Of a DNA stretch of 64,000 nt, positions 42,492 to 53,813 are shown piece by piece; positions within the stretch are counted from its first letter, which is position 1; each line of letters opens with the position of its first letter. The position numbers were made by a program, and so were the translations under genes. The notes under the pieces were generated by a model, which did no database searches, was not told where the DNA came from, and saw only the letters and a list, made by a program, of their open reading frames with translations. The stretch is taken from positions 538,708,083 to 538,772,082 of the forward strand of contig NC_058520.1 of NCBI RefSeq assembly GCF_904849725.1, written 5' to 3'. This stretch comes from Hordeum vulgare subsp. vulgare. Lineage: Eukaryota > Streptophyta > Magnoliopsida > Poales > Poaceae.

Positions 42492-45377
42492 TCTTCTTGC
42501 ATTATGCCTAGCTCAAAGGCATAAAAGAAAGCGCTTGTTGGGAGGCAACCCAATTTGTTTTTACTTTCTGTTTTAGTGGCCTTGATGCTTATTACTACTG
42601 TAGCAACATCATTGTATCTTTATTTTTAAGCTTTGTGCCAAGTTATAGCCTCCGATTGCAAGAAAGTTCAAAAATTGTGACATGCTGTCCAGAAACAGAT
42701 TTTGTGTGCTTGACGGACAAATTCGCCAAAACTCACCACATCATCTTTTTGATCTGAATGTTTTTTACAACATGATCTATATAATTTCCTTTGTGGTATA
42801 TTTTCTGAGTTTTTTGATTTGAGTTGCAGAAGTGCCCCGAATAAATTATTTGCTACCCGTTGTTCTGTTTTTCACAAATTCTGCCATGTTTTGCATTTTC
42901 ATTGTTTTGCAAATCCTAAGCTTAATTTTTATTTGCAAAAACCTTTTGGAATTCATAATAAGCAGTAGATTTTCATGAAAATCTTTATTTCCAGCAGGTA
43001 ATGAATTATTTTATTAAGGGAACTAACCACTCTAATCAGCTTATGATGAGTTTCGTATGAAGGGAGTTTTCAAGTATGCGATGGGAGATGATGAAAGAAG
43101 ATACAGGAGTGTCAAGCGCTCAAGCTTGGGGATGACCCCATGCACCCCCATAAATATTCAAAGAAGACTCAAGCGTCTAATCTTGGGGATGCCCCCGTGC
43201 ATCCCCTTCTCTATCAACAATTATCAGTTCGTCCATCTCCATGCTATAGATTTATCACTTCATATGTTATGTGCTATGCTTGGAGCGTCTCGCTCTTTAC
43301 TTTTTAGTTTTTTTAGTTTTGCTTGCTGTTCATAACAAGTCAGAACCCGGCTTACCTTTTTTGGGAGAGAGACACGCTCCATTCCACTCTAGAACACAAC
43401 ATAGGCTTTCATGCTTATATTTTTCGTGTGTTCTTCATCTTTTCGTAGCTACTGTCATGCTGAGCTCTTAGTTTTCATGCTTATCTTTTTAATAGCTATT
43501 ATTTAAGTTGCTTATGGAACTCTCTTGAGTTATCATGCTTATCTTGTTTAGAGAGTTGGATCGTTGCACTAAGTTGTGTGTCTTGCATGAGTAGGTAATT
43601 GAGGTTGCTATTTAAGTATAGTAGTAACTTGCAATAGTCTTGAGGTATTGATTTGAGTAATGTTTGGACTATTGGTGCCAAGAGCTTGAGCCTATTAGTG
43701 ATAGGTGTCGTATTTTGGGAAATCCTTGTGTTTTTCAAAAACTAAAATTAGTTGAGAACTCTAGCTACTAAATTGATCGCTAACCTCTCGAGGGGTTGGA
43801 ATATATAGAGTACCCTCACGTTACCATGAGTCGAGGATGCGCAAGGATAACCAAACCCCCAAACACTCCTCCTCGGGGTACTTGTCTCTTTGTGAATTTT
43901 CTAACTAGATAGAGAGTTACCGATAATAAGTGTATGCGTTCTTCGGATTAATGTGAGCATTCGATTGTTGGCGGTTCCACTATCCATATTTTACTAGCCT
44001 CTTCGGTACCGTGCATTGCCCTTTCTCACATTGAGAGTTGGTGCAAACTCCGCCGGTGCATCCCAACCCATGACGTGATACGCTCTGTCATACATAAGCC
44101 TCATTATATCTTTCCTCAAAAGAGCCACCATACCTACCTACTAAGGCATTTCCATAGCCTTTCCGAGATAGATTGCCATGCAACATCCACCATCTTATGA
44201 CTTGATCTTCATGTCATACATGCTTTTGCTTGATCGTAGAGCCGCATGCTAGTTGGGCCTTTCCCTCATTACTACTACATGACGCGCTAGTATCATTGCA
44301 TATCCTGCTACACTGGCACATGCATACATTTGCATACATCATGATAGTTTTCACTTGTCTTTATGTTGAGTACTTCCTATAAAGTGTGATGATTTTTCTT
44401 TTTATATTCATGTAAAACATAGAGTGTTGCCCTTAAGTGAGGAAAAGATCCCAAAAAGGACAAACAAAAGACCCCAACGAGGACAAATGAGAGATAAAAG
44501 AAAGAGCCAAAGAGGTTAGAAAAAAAAAGAAAAAAAAGAGAGAAGGGGGCAACACTACTATTCCTTTTGGAAGATCCATACTCGTACTCCATTGCTATAT
44601 TTCTACTACATAGAGATTATCATTCATGCATAACTATGTGGGGACCCTTACACTATAGAACTTGGTTTGCACATTCCAATGATGAGCCTCCTCAAATGAG
44701 CTCTAGGTCTTCATGAGCAAACAAGTTGGATGCACCCTCACTAGTTCTATTGGAGAGCTTACCTTAGCTCATATGTGCATCCGTTACATGGCAATCCCTA
44801 CTCCTCACATCATATATATCATTTGGCTTTCTCTTGCCTATGGTTGTCCTCATTGATGTGAGCCTTTCACACCTTTTTGTCTTCCTTCCCCATCATTATT
44901 CTATTTGCCATCCTAAGTTCCAACATATCTTGCTTACGCTCATCCTTTGCATGAGTGCTCAAAATCGAATGGGAGATGATCATTTTGATTTGTGCCTGAC
45001 TAGTGGTCTGGGGATGAGTCAAAATAAGATTCCGAAGGAGACTAAGTGTGAAATTTTAGTAGATTGAGTTCTCAATAAAAATATATTTTATGATCTCAAC
45101 CCATCTCTCACTTCTCAAACGCAAACACCATTTGGAGACATTCGAGTCACGGACAGCGAGAGCTCTTGCACCTTTATGTCCTTACTTTGCTAAACTCAAT
45201 ACTAGATATAGACTCTTGCTTGTTATTGTTTTGACTTCAATTGCATATCTCACTTGCTTTACTTTGAAGTTCTTACATTCGAGTCATGGACAGCGAGAGC
45301 TCTAGCATGTCACCACATAAAATATTGTGTTATCATTTATCTACTCGAGGACGAGCAGAAATTAAGCTTGGGGATGT
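42492..45377 (+). other. Non-coding 3' region of A4 with PPT
   Basis: The hairpin-like GTTGGGAGGCAACCCAAT (42537-42554) lies 45 bp after the gag stop. PPT-like copies at 43121 (CAAGCTTGGGGATG) and 43178 (TAATCTTGGGGATG). The motif AGAGCCACCATACCTACCTA is at 44121-44140. An A-rich tract at 44440-44550 mirrors the T-rich tract of A2. The true PPT TTAAGCTTGGGGATGT is at 45362-45377. Confidence 0.6.
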
Positions 45378-47035
45378 TGATACGTCCCAAACGTATCTAT
45401 AATTTCTGCTTGTTCCATGATCTTCTGGGTGACATTGTTATATGTTTTTCTACACTTTTATATCATTTTACACATATTTGGACTAACCTACTAACTCAGT
45501 GCACCCAGTGCCAGTTTCTGTCTACTGATGTCTATTTTGCAGGGGCTTTTACCCAATTTTCCGAAGCCCTAAAAATTCCAGAAAAATATATAAAAAATCT
45601 GCAAAACAGAAGCTTCCGGATCACCGAAGATGGGCCAGAGGGGGGCAAGGGGCCTCCCAGGCGGCCTGTTGGCGTGGCGAGGCCCTAGGCCGCGCTAGGA
45701 GGTCGCCTGGGTGGGTCCCACCACCTCTGGTGCCCTCCTTTTGCCTATATTTAGAGTCCCGAGAGGATACCCTTACACAACTTCTGGAATCGCCAATTTC
45801 TCCATCGTTCCGCCGCCGCAATGCTTCTGAGATCGGGAGAATCACGAGACCTCTTCCCGGCACCCTGCCGGAGGGAGAATTGACCTCCGGGAGCTTCTCT
45901 ACCGCCATGGACGCTTCCCGGACGTGCCGTGAGTAGTACTCCTTGGACCATGAGTCCATGACAAGTAGCTATGTGATGTCTTCTCTCCAATCTTGTGCTT
46001 CAATGGTTAGTCCTTGTGAGCTTCCTTACATGATCAAGGCATCTATGTAATTCTCTTGCTTTTGCTATGCTCGGTTTGTTGGGATCCGATGGATTATGAG
46101 ATTATGTTCAGATTGTTATGAGTTATATATTTGATTATCCTTTTATATTATGTTCCTTAGTGATTCATGCATGTTATCCGTTGCTATTTATTGCTTTGGC
46201 CGTGTAGTAGATTGTAACTCCAAGAGGGAGCGTTATGCATGATTGTGGGTTCATGCCTCTCGATGTCTAGCTTGAGTGACACAAACATGTGACTAGGGGA
46301 TGTGCTTGTTGCCACCATGGAGAAAACAATGGTGCTTGTGACCATGGTTTCAAGGATTGTTTACCTTACGCATAGTTCGTTAATGTAGTTGTCCGTTGCT
46401 TTGAGTTTACACTTTCGGTGGGGCTCGCAACTTAATACCGGCGAGATGTTCTGGATTGATATCTCAAGGTGGATGATTAGTAAGTAGATGTTGATGAATA
46501 AACAGTCTACTTGTCTTGGCGTACTACCCATTACTATTGAACCTCTAACTATCAAGTAGCATAATTAGCATTGCGGTGTGATCATAATTCTGTCAATTGC
46601 ACAACTATGATTTGTTTACCCAAGCATAGTTGTTTATCGTCTTTTGGGAGAGAGACATCACTAGTGAACATCATGTGACTCCGGTCCATATCACCATCAT
46701 TGTTTACACCTCCATCATTTACCGCTTTCCTTTACTTTTACGTTGCAATCACTATTACCTTCCCGCTTGTGTTTTGATCCTTTGCAAACTACAAGGCCGG
46801 AGAGATTGACAACCTCTCTGTACTCGTTGGGAGCAAAGTTATTTGTTGTGTGTGCAGGTCCACGTCTTCTGCTAGCGTCAGGATGGAAGACACCTACTTG
46901 TTGAGCCTAGGAGTCCTCCTGGTTTGATAAACCTTACAGTCTCCATGTAAGGGAAATCTACTGCTGACTACATCTCCACCTTCCACTTGGGGTAACCAAC
47001 GAGGGGCGAGAAGTATATGCATCAACTCGTCATCA
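45378..47035 (+). repeat. 3' LTR of A4 (1658 bp)
   Basis: Near-copy of 39833-41491, ending CGTCATCA before the TSD CTATA. Donor-like GTGAGTAGTA at 45929. Confidence 0.92.
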
Positions 47036-47040
47036 CTATA

Positions 47041-48343
47041 TAAGTGGGACTTTGCAGTTTTTCCAAATCCACTGCTTTCTTCGATCTCCTCTCCCCCGAC
47101 GGCGCCGGGACCACCTCGAGGCCGCCAGGCTGTCAGACCTCGTTGTTGCCTCCCCGAGCCCTGCCCCGACGCCGTCCCTCGCTCCCCTCGCCGGGCCCAC
47201 CCTACGCCGGCGCCTTCGCCGCTGCCAGCCATGTCGTCGCCGTCGCCGTGCCCTGCATGGACGTTGCCGTCCCTGCGTGCTCCCTAATTGTCGACCGACC
47301 CCTCCATCTCCATCGCTCACCGCCCTAGTGAGCTCCTCCATCTCCATTGCTCCTCGCGGGCTTCCCTCTCTCTAGAGTGATAGTATATTCATAAGGGGAA
47401 AATATTCCAAAAATGAATTTTGCCTATCTATTTCATTTACAATTCAGTCCACAATGGTGATTCCTGAATATTAACCAATGTTTATAGCCTGTAAAAATTA
47501 AATATGTTGAACATGGATTTGAACAAACCTTGGGCATTCCAGTACTTCCACTAGCGTACATTATCAATGTTGTATCAGATGGGAGAGGCAAATTGGCTTT
47601 GTTTAGCCAAGGATCAATACTTCACTTGAGACACATTCCTCATATATGTACACAACATGTTTCAAAGTATCAAGTTGCCCATTTATATCAATAAGCTTTT
47701 TTAGTTCTTTCCGCCCACAGATCATAGTAGTTACCTGAGTCTAAATAGTAAAAAAAACAAGATTGGGACATCATACCACACCAAACATAAGGTATGATCT
47801 ATTCTGTTAAAATAGATATGAATATGATACACCATTTCTTTTAGAAATAGTATAAAAAATATCTTGTGGCAACTGTTGCTTGCATTTTTGGTGCCTACCA
47901 ACAAAAGACAATGCTAAAACAAATAAAAATGAGTTAATAGATGTACAGAATGTAGTCAACTGATCTCATTTAGTGAGTGACAAAGTGCTCCCTCCCCCAA
48001 GGAGGCATAAATGGTGACAGAATGTAGTCAACTGACCTCATTTTTGTCTGAAGCATGCCTCGGAAACAGAAAATAAAAAGGTTAGAGAACTTGCAAATGA
48101 TTTATCAAGCAGAATGTTCACACGGTGCAAGTAACCTAAGAAAAATAATTATGAAGTAGTTAAGCTGAAGCAATTCCATGTTCATAAAAAAATCATGTGG
48201 GGAAACTTGATTTCTTTTTTGACAATACGATGACAGATGAATTAATGCATCATCTCTTCAACAAATGCATCATCTCTTTAATTTTCTTTTGAAAAATGAA
48301 TGCATATTTGTTTCTCTATTAATGCTGCTACCTAAATTGGAAT
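47041..48343. other. Internal CACTA sequence: GC-rich leader-like block then AT-rich DNA
   Basis: Without A4 the junction reads GAGCTATATAAGTGGGAC, a TATA-like box, followed by a CT-rich leader and a GC-rich block (47090-47340) that looks like a first exon of a plant gene but has no recognised protein. From 47400 to 48343 the sequence is AT-rich and intron-like, with no credible ORF. Confidence 0.35.
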
Positions 48344-48489
48344 TTGCAAACAAATCATCACCGACATATATTAATTCCAGATTATTCTTTAAATAGTAGG
48401 AATTTAAATAGTTTTAGAAATTGTTCTCGTCGTCGACGATGCCCGTCACGCATCCTCGTCGTCGACTTTGTGGCGACAACCTGCTTGAG

Positions 48490-48820
48490 AGGCGCCATGT
48501 CCGGGACTGGGCTCCGCCGGCTGGCACTGGGAGGTGCTACCTTCTGGGGCGTGCATCTTGGTGAGGAATCAGGCTCCCATCGTCGACCCGGAGCTTCTTT
48601 GGTAGCGGTCGCGTGGGACACTTTCGGTGCGGAGGCAGCCGACCCCCAAGGAGGAGGTACTTCGCAGTGTCAGGGAGGAGGACGAGAAAGTCCGTCGCTA
48701 CTTGGTTGCGTTGGACGCTAGGTTCTCCAATACCTGCCAGGTTCTTAAGGGATCTCACCTGAGCTATGATCCTGTGATGGTTCCTTATCTGTGGGTGTCC
48801 ATCACCTGTGCCTGAATATA
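48490..48820 (+). pseudogene. Unrecognised coding-like fragment
   Basis: A GC-rich island in AT-rich surroundings. One frame (48627-48815) gives MRRQPTPKEEVLRSVREEDE and SHLSYDPVMVPYLWVSITCA, with normal amino-acid composition, and ends in TGA. It may be a captured exon. No family is recognised. Confidence 0.3.
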
Positions 48821-49145
48821 GCGACAACTCTTTGGGTGACCAGTTTGATGAAGAACCGCAAGTGAACTACATTATACTAGAGATGTATTCAAAATTATAT
48901 TCGATAATATTCGAGATGTACCAAGTTGATTATTGGTTGTAACTGAAAGGGAACGTTTTTTCCTCTTGAGATCTATTGCAGGACAAGCGCTTTTGACTTT
49001 TTTGCTAGAAAAAATTAAGATTCTTAGTGTCGGCAGGTCCATCATTGTATGAATTTTGTTTTTTGTTGGTGTAGCCTTTAGGATAGGTTTTTATTTGTCT
49101 AATGTCTGTGATTTTTAATCTTATATAGAATTATGAACACAGGAA

Positions 49146-50248
49146 ATGGCGTGGTCCGATGACGATAGGATCCATGCGTGCCATTTGTGCTGGGATGATA
49201 GGGGTATATGCGACCGTTATCCTCACCTAGATAATTATACATCCTTCATCGTCAAGCTGAGGATGACTTCACATTTATTACGGTATGTAAAGACGACATG
49301 TATTTTTTTTAGTCAAGTATGACATGTGCTTTTTTTTGCTTTAGTTAACCTTTAATTTTCTTTTGTACAATTCGACTATTGCGTTCCCTGCCATGCAAGA
49401 TTTGTTGTCTTGGACAAGTTTCATTTTAAAGAGAAGGACAATACAGAGCCTAAGATAGCTCACCTAAGAACAAAACATTTCACTTTTGTTGTCAAGGTAA
49501 AAAATGATGAAGATCACAAATATTTTGATTGTTATAATTGGAGAGCATTTTGCAAGGCATATGGGTTGAATGAGGACATGGACATTACCTTCGATCTTGG
49601 TAATGATGATGTCCGTGGTAATAATATAGAAATTTGGGTGCATAAGGAGGATGACTTGATTCCAGCTCTACCTCCACATGCGTTTTGTCAACTTATTTGT
49701 TAGATATTTTTTATAGGTTATTGAGAAGTATCTTGTGCTCATCCCGATTAAATTTCTTTATTTTGAATTTTGAGCTTATTTTCGTGCTATAAGAACTACA
49801 CGGGAGATAGTAGATAGGACCTACTACTGTTTTGGCTCCAACCTTACTTGGTTGGAGAAAAATCATCTCATCTCATTTATTCATGATGTTGACAATCATG
49901 CTAAAAATTAAATGACTGGCAATATTTATCATGAATATGTGCCACTAGTGCAACATTGAGCCTTGATAACATCACTTCAGACAACTAGTTTGCTAACTAT
50001 ATTATTATTACTAACAAGTACTCCCGCCAGAGACCGTGCCTAAATGGACGTTTACCACCGGTGATTTGGAAATGGTTAGCTTACGGCCAACCCCGATTAA
50101 TTACCGTGGTGAATACATGATATCTCAAAGTGAAGACACTCTGAAAATAAAAGGATGGAGATATGCAATACACGCATGCATGATACCATTTAGAGAGGAA
50201 TACTTGCGCATCCCACAAGTTGGAGATAGGTTCATATGTGTTCTTTAA
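49146..50248 (+). pseudogene. B3-like (plant DNA-binding pseudobarrel) gene fragment in CACTA-like element
   Basis: Three exon-like pieces: 49146-49282 (MAWSDDDRIHACHLCW..., donor GTATGT at 49283), about 49370-49703 (CVPCHARFVVLDKF, NWRAFCKAYGLNEDMDITFD, IEIWVHKEDD) and 50031-50248 (acceptor CCGCCAG; ends IPQVGDRFICVL). The F/W-C-AYGL-x-GM-x-TFDLG pattern and the GDRFICVL end resemble B3-like transcription-factor domains that occur as large families in grasses. The acceptor before the second piece appears to be CA instead of AG, so the gene is probably broken. The family call is tentative. Confidence 0.4.
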
Positions 50249-50676
50249 TATGAAGATGTCGGAGTTCGCCTTTATTTTTATTTTTTTACCTAGGAGAGAC
50301 TAGTAGTTAGTGTTTCAACCTTGTGATAACTTGGTCATTTGATACTATGATAAAAACCAGAATGATAAGGAGTTCATATTTTTATGCTATTTTACCTAGA
50401 ATGATAGAGATCTTTTTAACTAGTATGTAGAATGATGAGGAGTAATATACGATGTCGTGTAATGCTTTATGTACGTACTAGCTAGCATCTAGTTGACACC
50501 GACCGAAAACACCAACAAGCATAAGGAACCAAAGATGATGGAAACAAAAAAGAAAAGGGGGAAACACAATACGAAACCCCTAATAAAATCCTCCAAATCC
50601 CGTGAAAGCCCCTTTGAAAAACCCAACCCGTGGAGCTGCTAACGCGTGGCTGCCTTTTGGTCCCGGTTGGCGTTAC
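50249..50676. other. 3' flank of captured fragment and CACTA subterminal repeat
   Basis: AT-rich, no ORF, then GGTCCCGGTTGGCGTTAC (50659-50676), the left arm and loop of a palindrome that is completed by CAACCGGGAC at 59590 beyond the Copia element. Confidence 0.55.
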
Positions 50677-52504
50677 TGTTGGAATTATGCCCTAGAGGCA
50701 ATAATAAATATAGTTATTATTATAATTCCTGTATCACGATAATCGTTTATTATCCATGCTATAATTGTATTGAATGAAGACTCATTTACATGTGTGGATA
50801 CATAGACAAAACACCGTCCCTAGCAAGCCTCTAGTTGGCTAGCCAGTTGATCAAAGATAGTCAGTGTCTTCTGATTATGAACAAGATGTTGTTACTTGAT
50901 AAATGGATCACGTCATTGGCAGAATCACGTGATGGACTAGACCCAAACTAATAGACGTAGCATGTTGATCGTGTCATTTTGTTGCTACTCTTTTCTGTGT
51001 GTCAAGTATTTATTCCTATGACCATGAGATCATATAACTCACTGACACCGGAGGAATGCTTTGTGTGTATCAAACGTCGCAACGTAACTGGGTGACTATA
51101 AATATGCTCTACAGGTATCTCCGAAGGTGTTAGTTGAGTTAGTATGGATCAAGACTGGGATTTGTCACTCCGTGTGACGGAGAGGTATCTCGGGGCCCAC
51201 TCGGTAATACAACATCACACACAAGCCTTGCAAGCAATGTAACTTAGTGTAAGTTGCGGGATCTTGTATTACGGAACGAGTAAAGAGACTTGCCAGTAAA
51301 CGAGATTGAAATAGGTATACGGATACTGACGACCGAATCTCGGGCAAGTGACATACCGAAGGACAAAGGGAATGACATACGGGATTATATGAATCCTTGA
51401 CACTGAGGTTCAAACGATAAGATCTTCGTAGAATATGTAGGATCCAATATGGGCATCCAGGTCCCGCTATTGGATATTGACCGAGGAGTCTCTCGGGTCA
51501 TGTCTACATAGTTCTCGAACCCGCAGGGTCTGCACACTTAAGGTTCGACGTTGTTTTATGCGTATTTGAGTTATATGGTTGGTTACCGAATGTTGTTCGG
51601 AGTCCCGGATGAGATCACGGACGTCAAGATGGTTTCCGGAATAGTCCGGAAACGAAGATTGATATATAGGATGACCTCATTTGATTACCGGAAGGTTTTC
51701 GGAGTTACTGGGAATGTACCGGGAATGACGAATGGGTTCCGGGAGTTCACCGGGGGGGGGGGGCAACCCACCCCGGGGAAGCCCATAGGCCTTGAGGGTG
51801 GCACACCAGCCCTTAGTGGGCTGGTGGGACAGCCCAAAAGAGCCCTATGCGCCATAGAGATAAAAATCAAAGAGAAAGAAAAAAAAGGGAGGTGGGAAGG
51901 AAGGGAAGGACTCCCTCCCACCAAACCAAGTCCAACTCGGTTTGGGGGGGGGGGGGAGTCCTCCCCCCTTGGACTCGGCCGACCCCCTTGGGGCTCCTTG
52001 AGCCCCAAGGCAAGGCCCCCTCCCTCCCACCTATATATACGGAGGTTTTAGGGCTGATTTGAGACGACTTTTCCACGGCAGCCCGACCACATACCTCCAC
52101 GGTTTTTCCTCTAGATCGCGTTTCTGCAGAGCTCGGGCGGAGCCCTGCTGAGACAAGGTCATCACCAACCTCCGGAGCGCCGTCACGCTGCCGGAGAACT
52201 CTTCTACCTCTCCGTCTCTCTTGCTGGATCAAGAAGGCCGAGATCATCGTCGAGTTGTACGTGTGCTGAACGCGGAGGTGCCGTCCGTTCGGTACTAGAT
52301 CGTGGGACTGATCGCGGGATTGTTCGCGGGGCGGATCGAGGGACGTGAGGACGTTCCACTACATCAACCGCGTTCTCTAACGCTTCTGCTGTACGGTCTA
52401 CAAGGGTACGTAGATCACTCATCCCCTCTCGTAGATGGACATCACCATGATAGGTCTTCGTGCGCGTAGGAAAAATTTTGTTTCCCATGCGACGTTCCCC
52501 AACA
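50677..52504 (+). repeat. 5' LTR of the Copia element (1828 bp)
   Basis: TGTTGGAATTATGCCC to CCCCAACA. TATA-like CTATATATACGG near 52030; G runs at 51752 and 51943 differ in length from the other LTR. ORFs seen here are not coding. Confidence 0.95.
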
Positions 52505-52520
52505 GTGGCATCATGAGCTA
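52505..52520 (+). other. Primer-binding site of the Copia element
   Basis: GTGGCATCATGAGC follows the LTR end by one base. It resembles the initiator tRNA-Met site TGGTATCAGAGC with substitutions and an insertion. Confidence 0.6.
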
Positions 52521-53813
52521 GGTTCATGCGTAGATGTCTTCTCGAGTAGAACACAAAAGTTTTTTTGGGCGGTGATGTGCGTTTTGCTGCCCTCCTTAGT
52601 CTTTTCTTGATTCCGCGGTATTGTTGGATTGAAGCGGCTTGGACCGACATTACTCGTACGCTTACGAGAGACTGGTTTCATCGTTACGAGTAACCCCGTT
52701 GCTCAAAGATGACTGGCAAGTGTCGGTTTCTCCAACTTTAGTTGAATCGGATTTGACCAAGGAGGTCCTTGGATGAGGTTAAATAGCAACTCATATATCT
52801 CCGTTGTGGTGTTTGCGTAAGTAAGATGCGATCCTACTAGATACCCTTGGTCACCACGTAAAACATGCAACAACAAAATTAGAGGACGTCTAACTTGTTT
52901 TTGCAGGGTATGCTTGTGATGTGATATGGCCAACGATGTGATGTGATATATTGGATGTATGAGATGATCATGTTGTAATAGAAAATATCGACTTGCACGT
53001 CGATGGTACGGCAACCGGCAGGAGCCATAGGGTTGTCTTTATACTAACGTTTGTGCTTGCAGATGCGTTTACTATTTTGCTAGGATGTAGCTTTAGTAGT
53101 AATAGCATGAGTAGCACGACAACCCCGATGGCAACACGTTGATGGATGATCATGGTGTGGCGCCGGTGACAAGAAGATCGTGCCGGTGCTTTGGTGGTGG
53201 AGATCAAGAAGCACGTGATGATGGCCATATCATGTCACTTATGAATTGCATGTGATGTTAATCCTTTTATGCACCTTATTTTGCTTAGAACGACGGTAGC
53301 ATTATGAGGTGATCTCTCACTAAAATTTCAATACGAAATTGTGTTATCCCCGACTGTGCACCGTTGCTACAGTTCATCGTTTCGAGACACCACGTGATGA
53401 TCGGGTGTGATAGACTCAACGTTCACATACAACGGGTGCAAAACAGTTGCGCACGCGGAACACTCGGGTTAAGCTTGGCGAGCCTAGCATGTGCAGACAT
53501 GGCCTCGGAACACATGAGACCGAAAGGTCGATCATGAATCATATAGATGATGTGATTAGCATAGGGATGCTTACCACTGAAACTATACTCAACTCACGTG
53601 ATGATCGGACTTGAGATAGTGTAGGTGGATCATGAACCACTCAAATGACTAGAAAGATGTACTTTTTGAGTGGGAGTTTAGCAAATAATTTGATTAAGTT
53701 GAACTCTAATTATCTTGAACATAGTCTAAGTCCACTTTGAATGTATTTGTGTTGTAGATCATGGCTCACGCGACTTTGTCCTTAATGCTGGGCTAGGAGA
53801 TGAACCACCCGTA
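52521..53813 (+). other. Untranslated leader of the Copia element
   Basis: About 1.3 kb without a credible ORF between PBS and gag, as usual for BARE/Angela-type elements, where it holds packaging signals. Confidence 0.6.

Larger units (their letters stand above)
39833..47035 (+). mobile_element. Short non-autonomous Athila-like element A4 (7203 bp)
   Basis: TSD CTATA at 39828-39832 and 47036-47040; LTRs of 1659 and 1658 bp. Internal part: degenerate tRNA-Asp-type PBS, one gag-like ORF, about 2.9 kb non-coding, PPT. There is no protease, RT or integrase, so it depends on other elements. LTRs start TGATACGTCCCAAACGTAT and end CGTCATCA. Confidence 0.9.

Noticed and set aside
48344..48721. 125-aa plus-strand ORF
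   Set aside because: Frame differs from the more protein-like frame at 48627-48815 and shows no recognisable domain.
51551..52650. ORFs in the Copia LTR, repeated at 58640-59592
   Set aside because: LTR sequence in duplicate; frames differ between copies because G runs vary.
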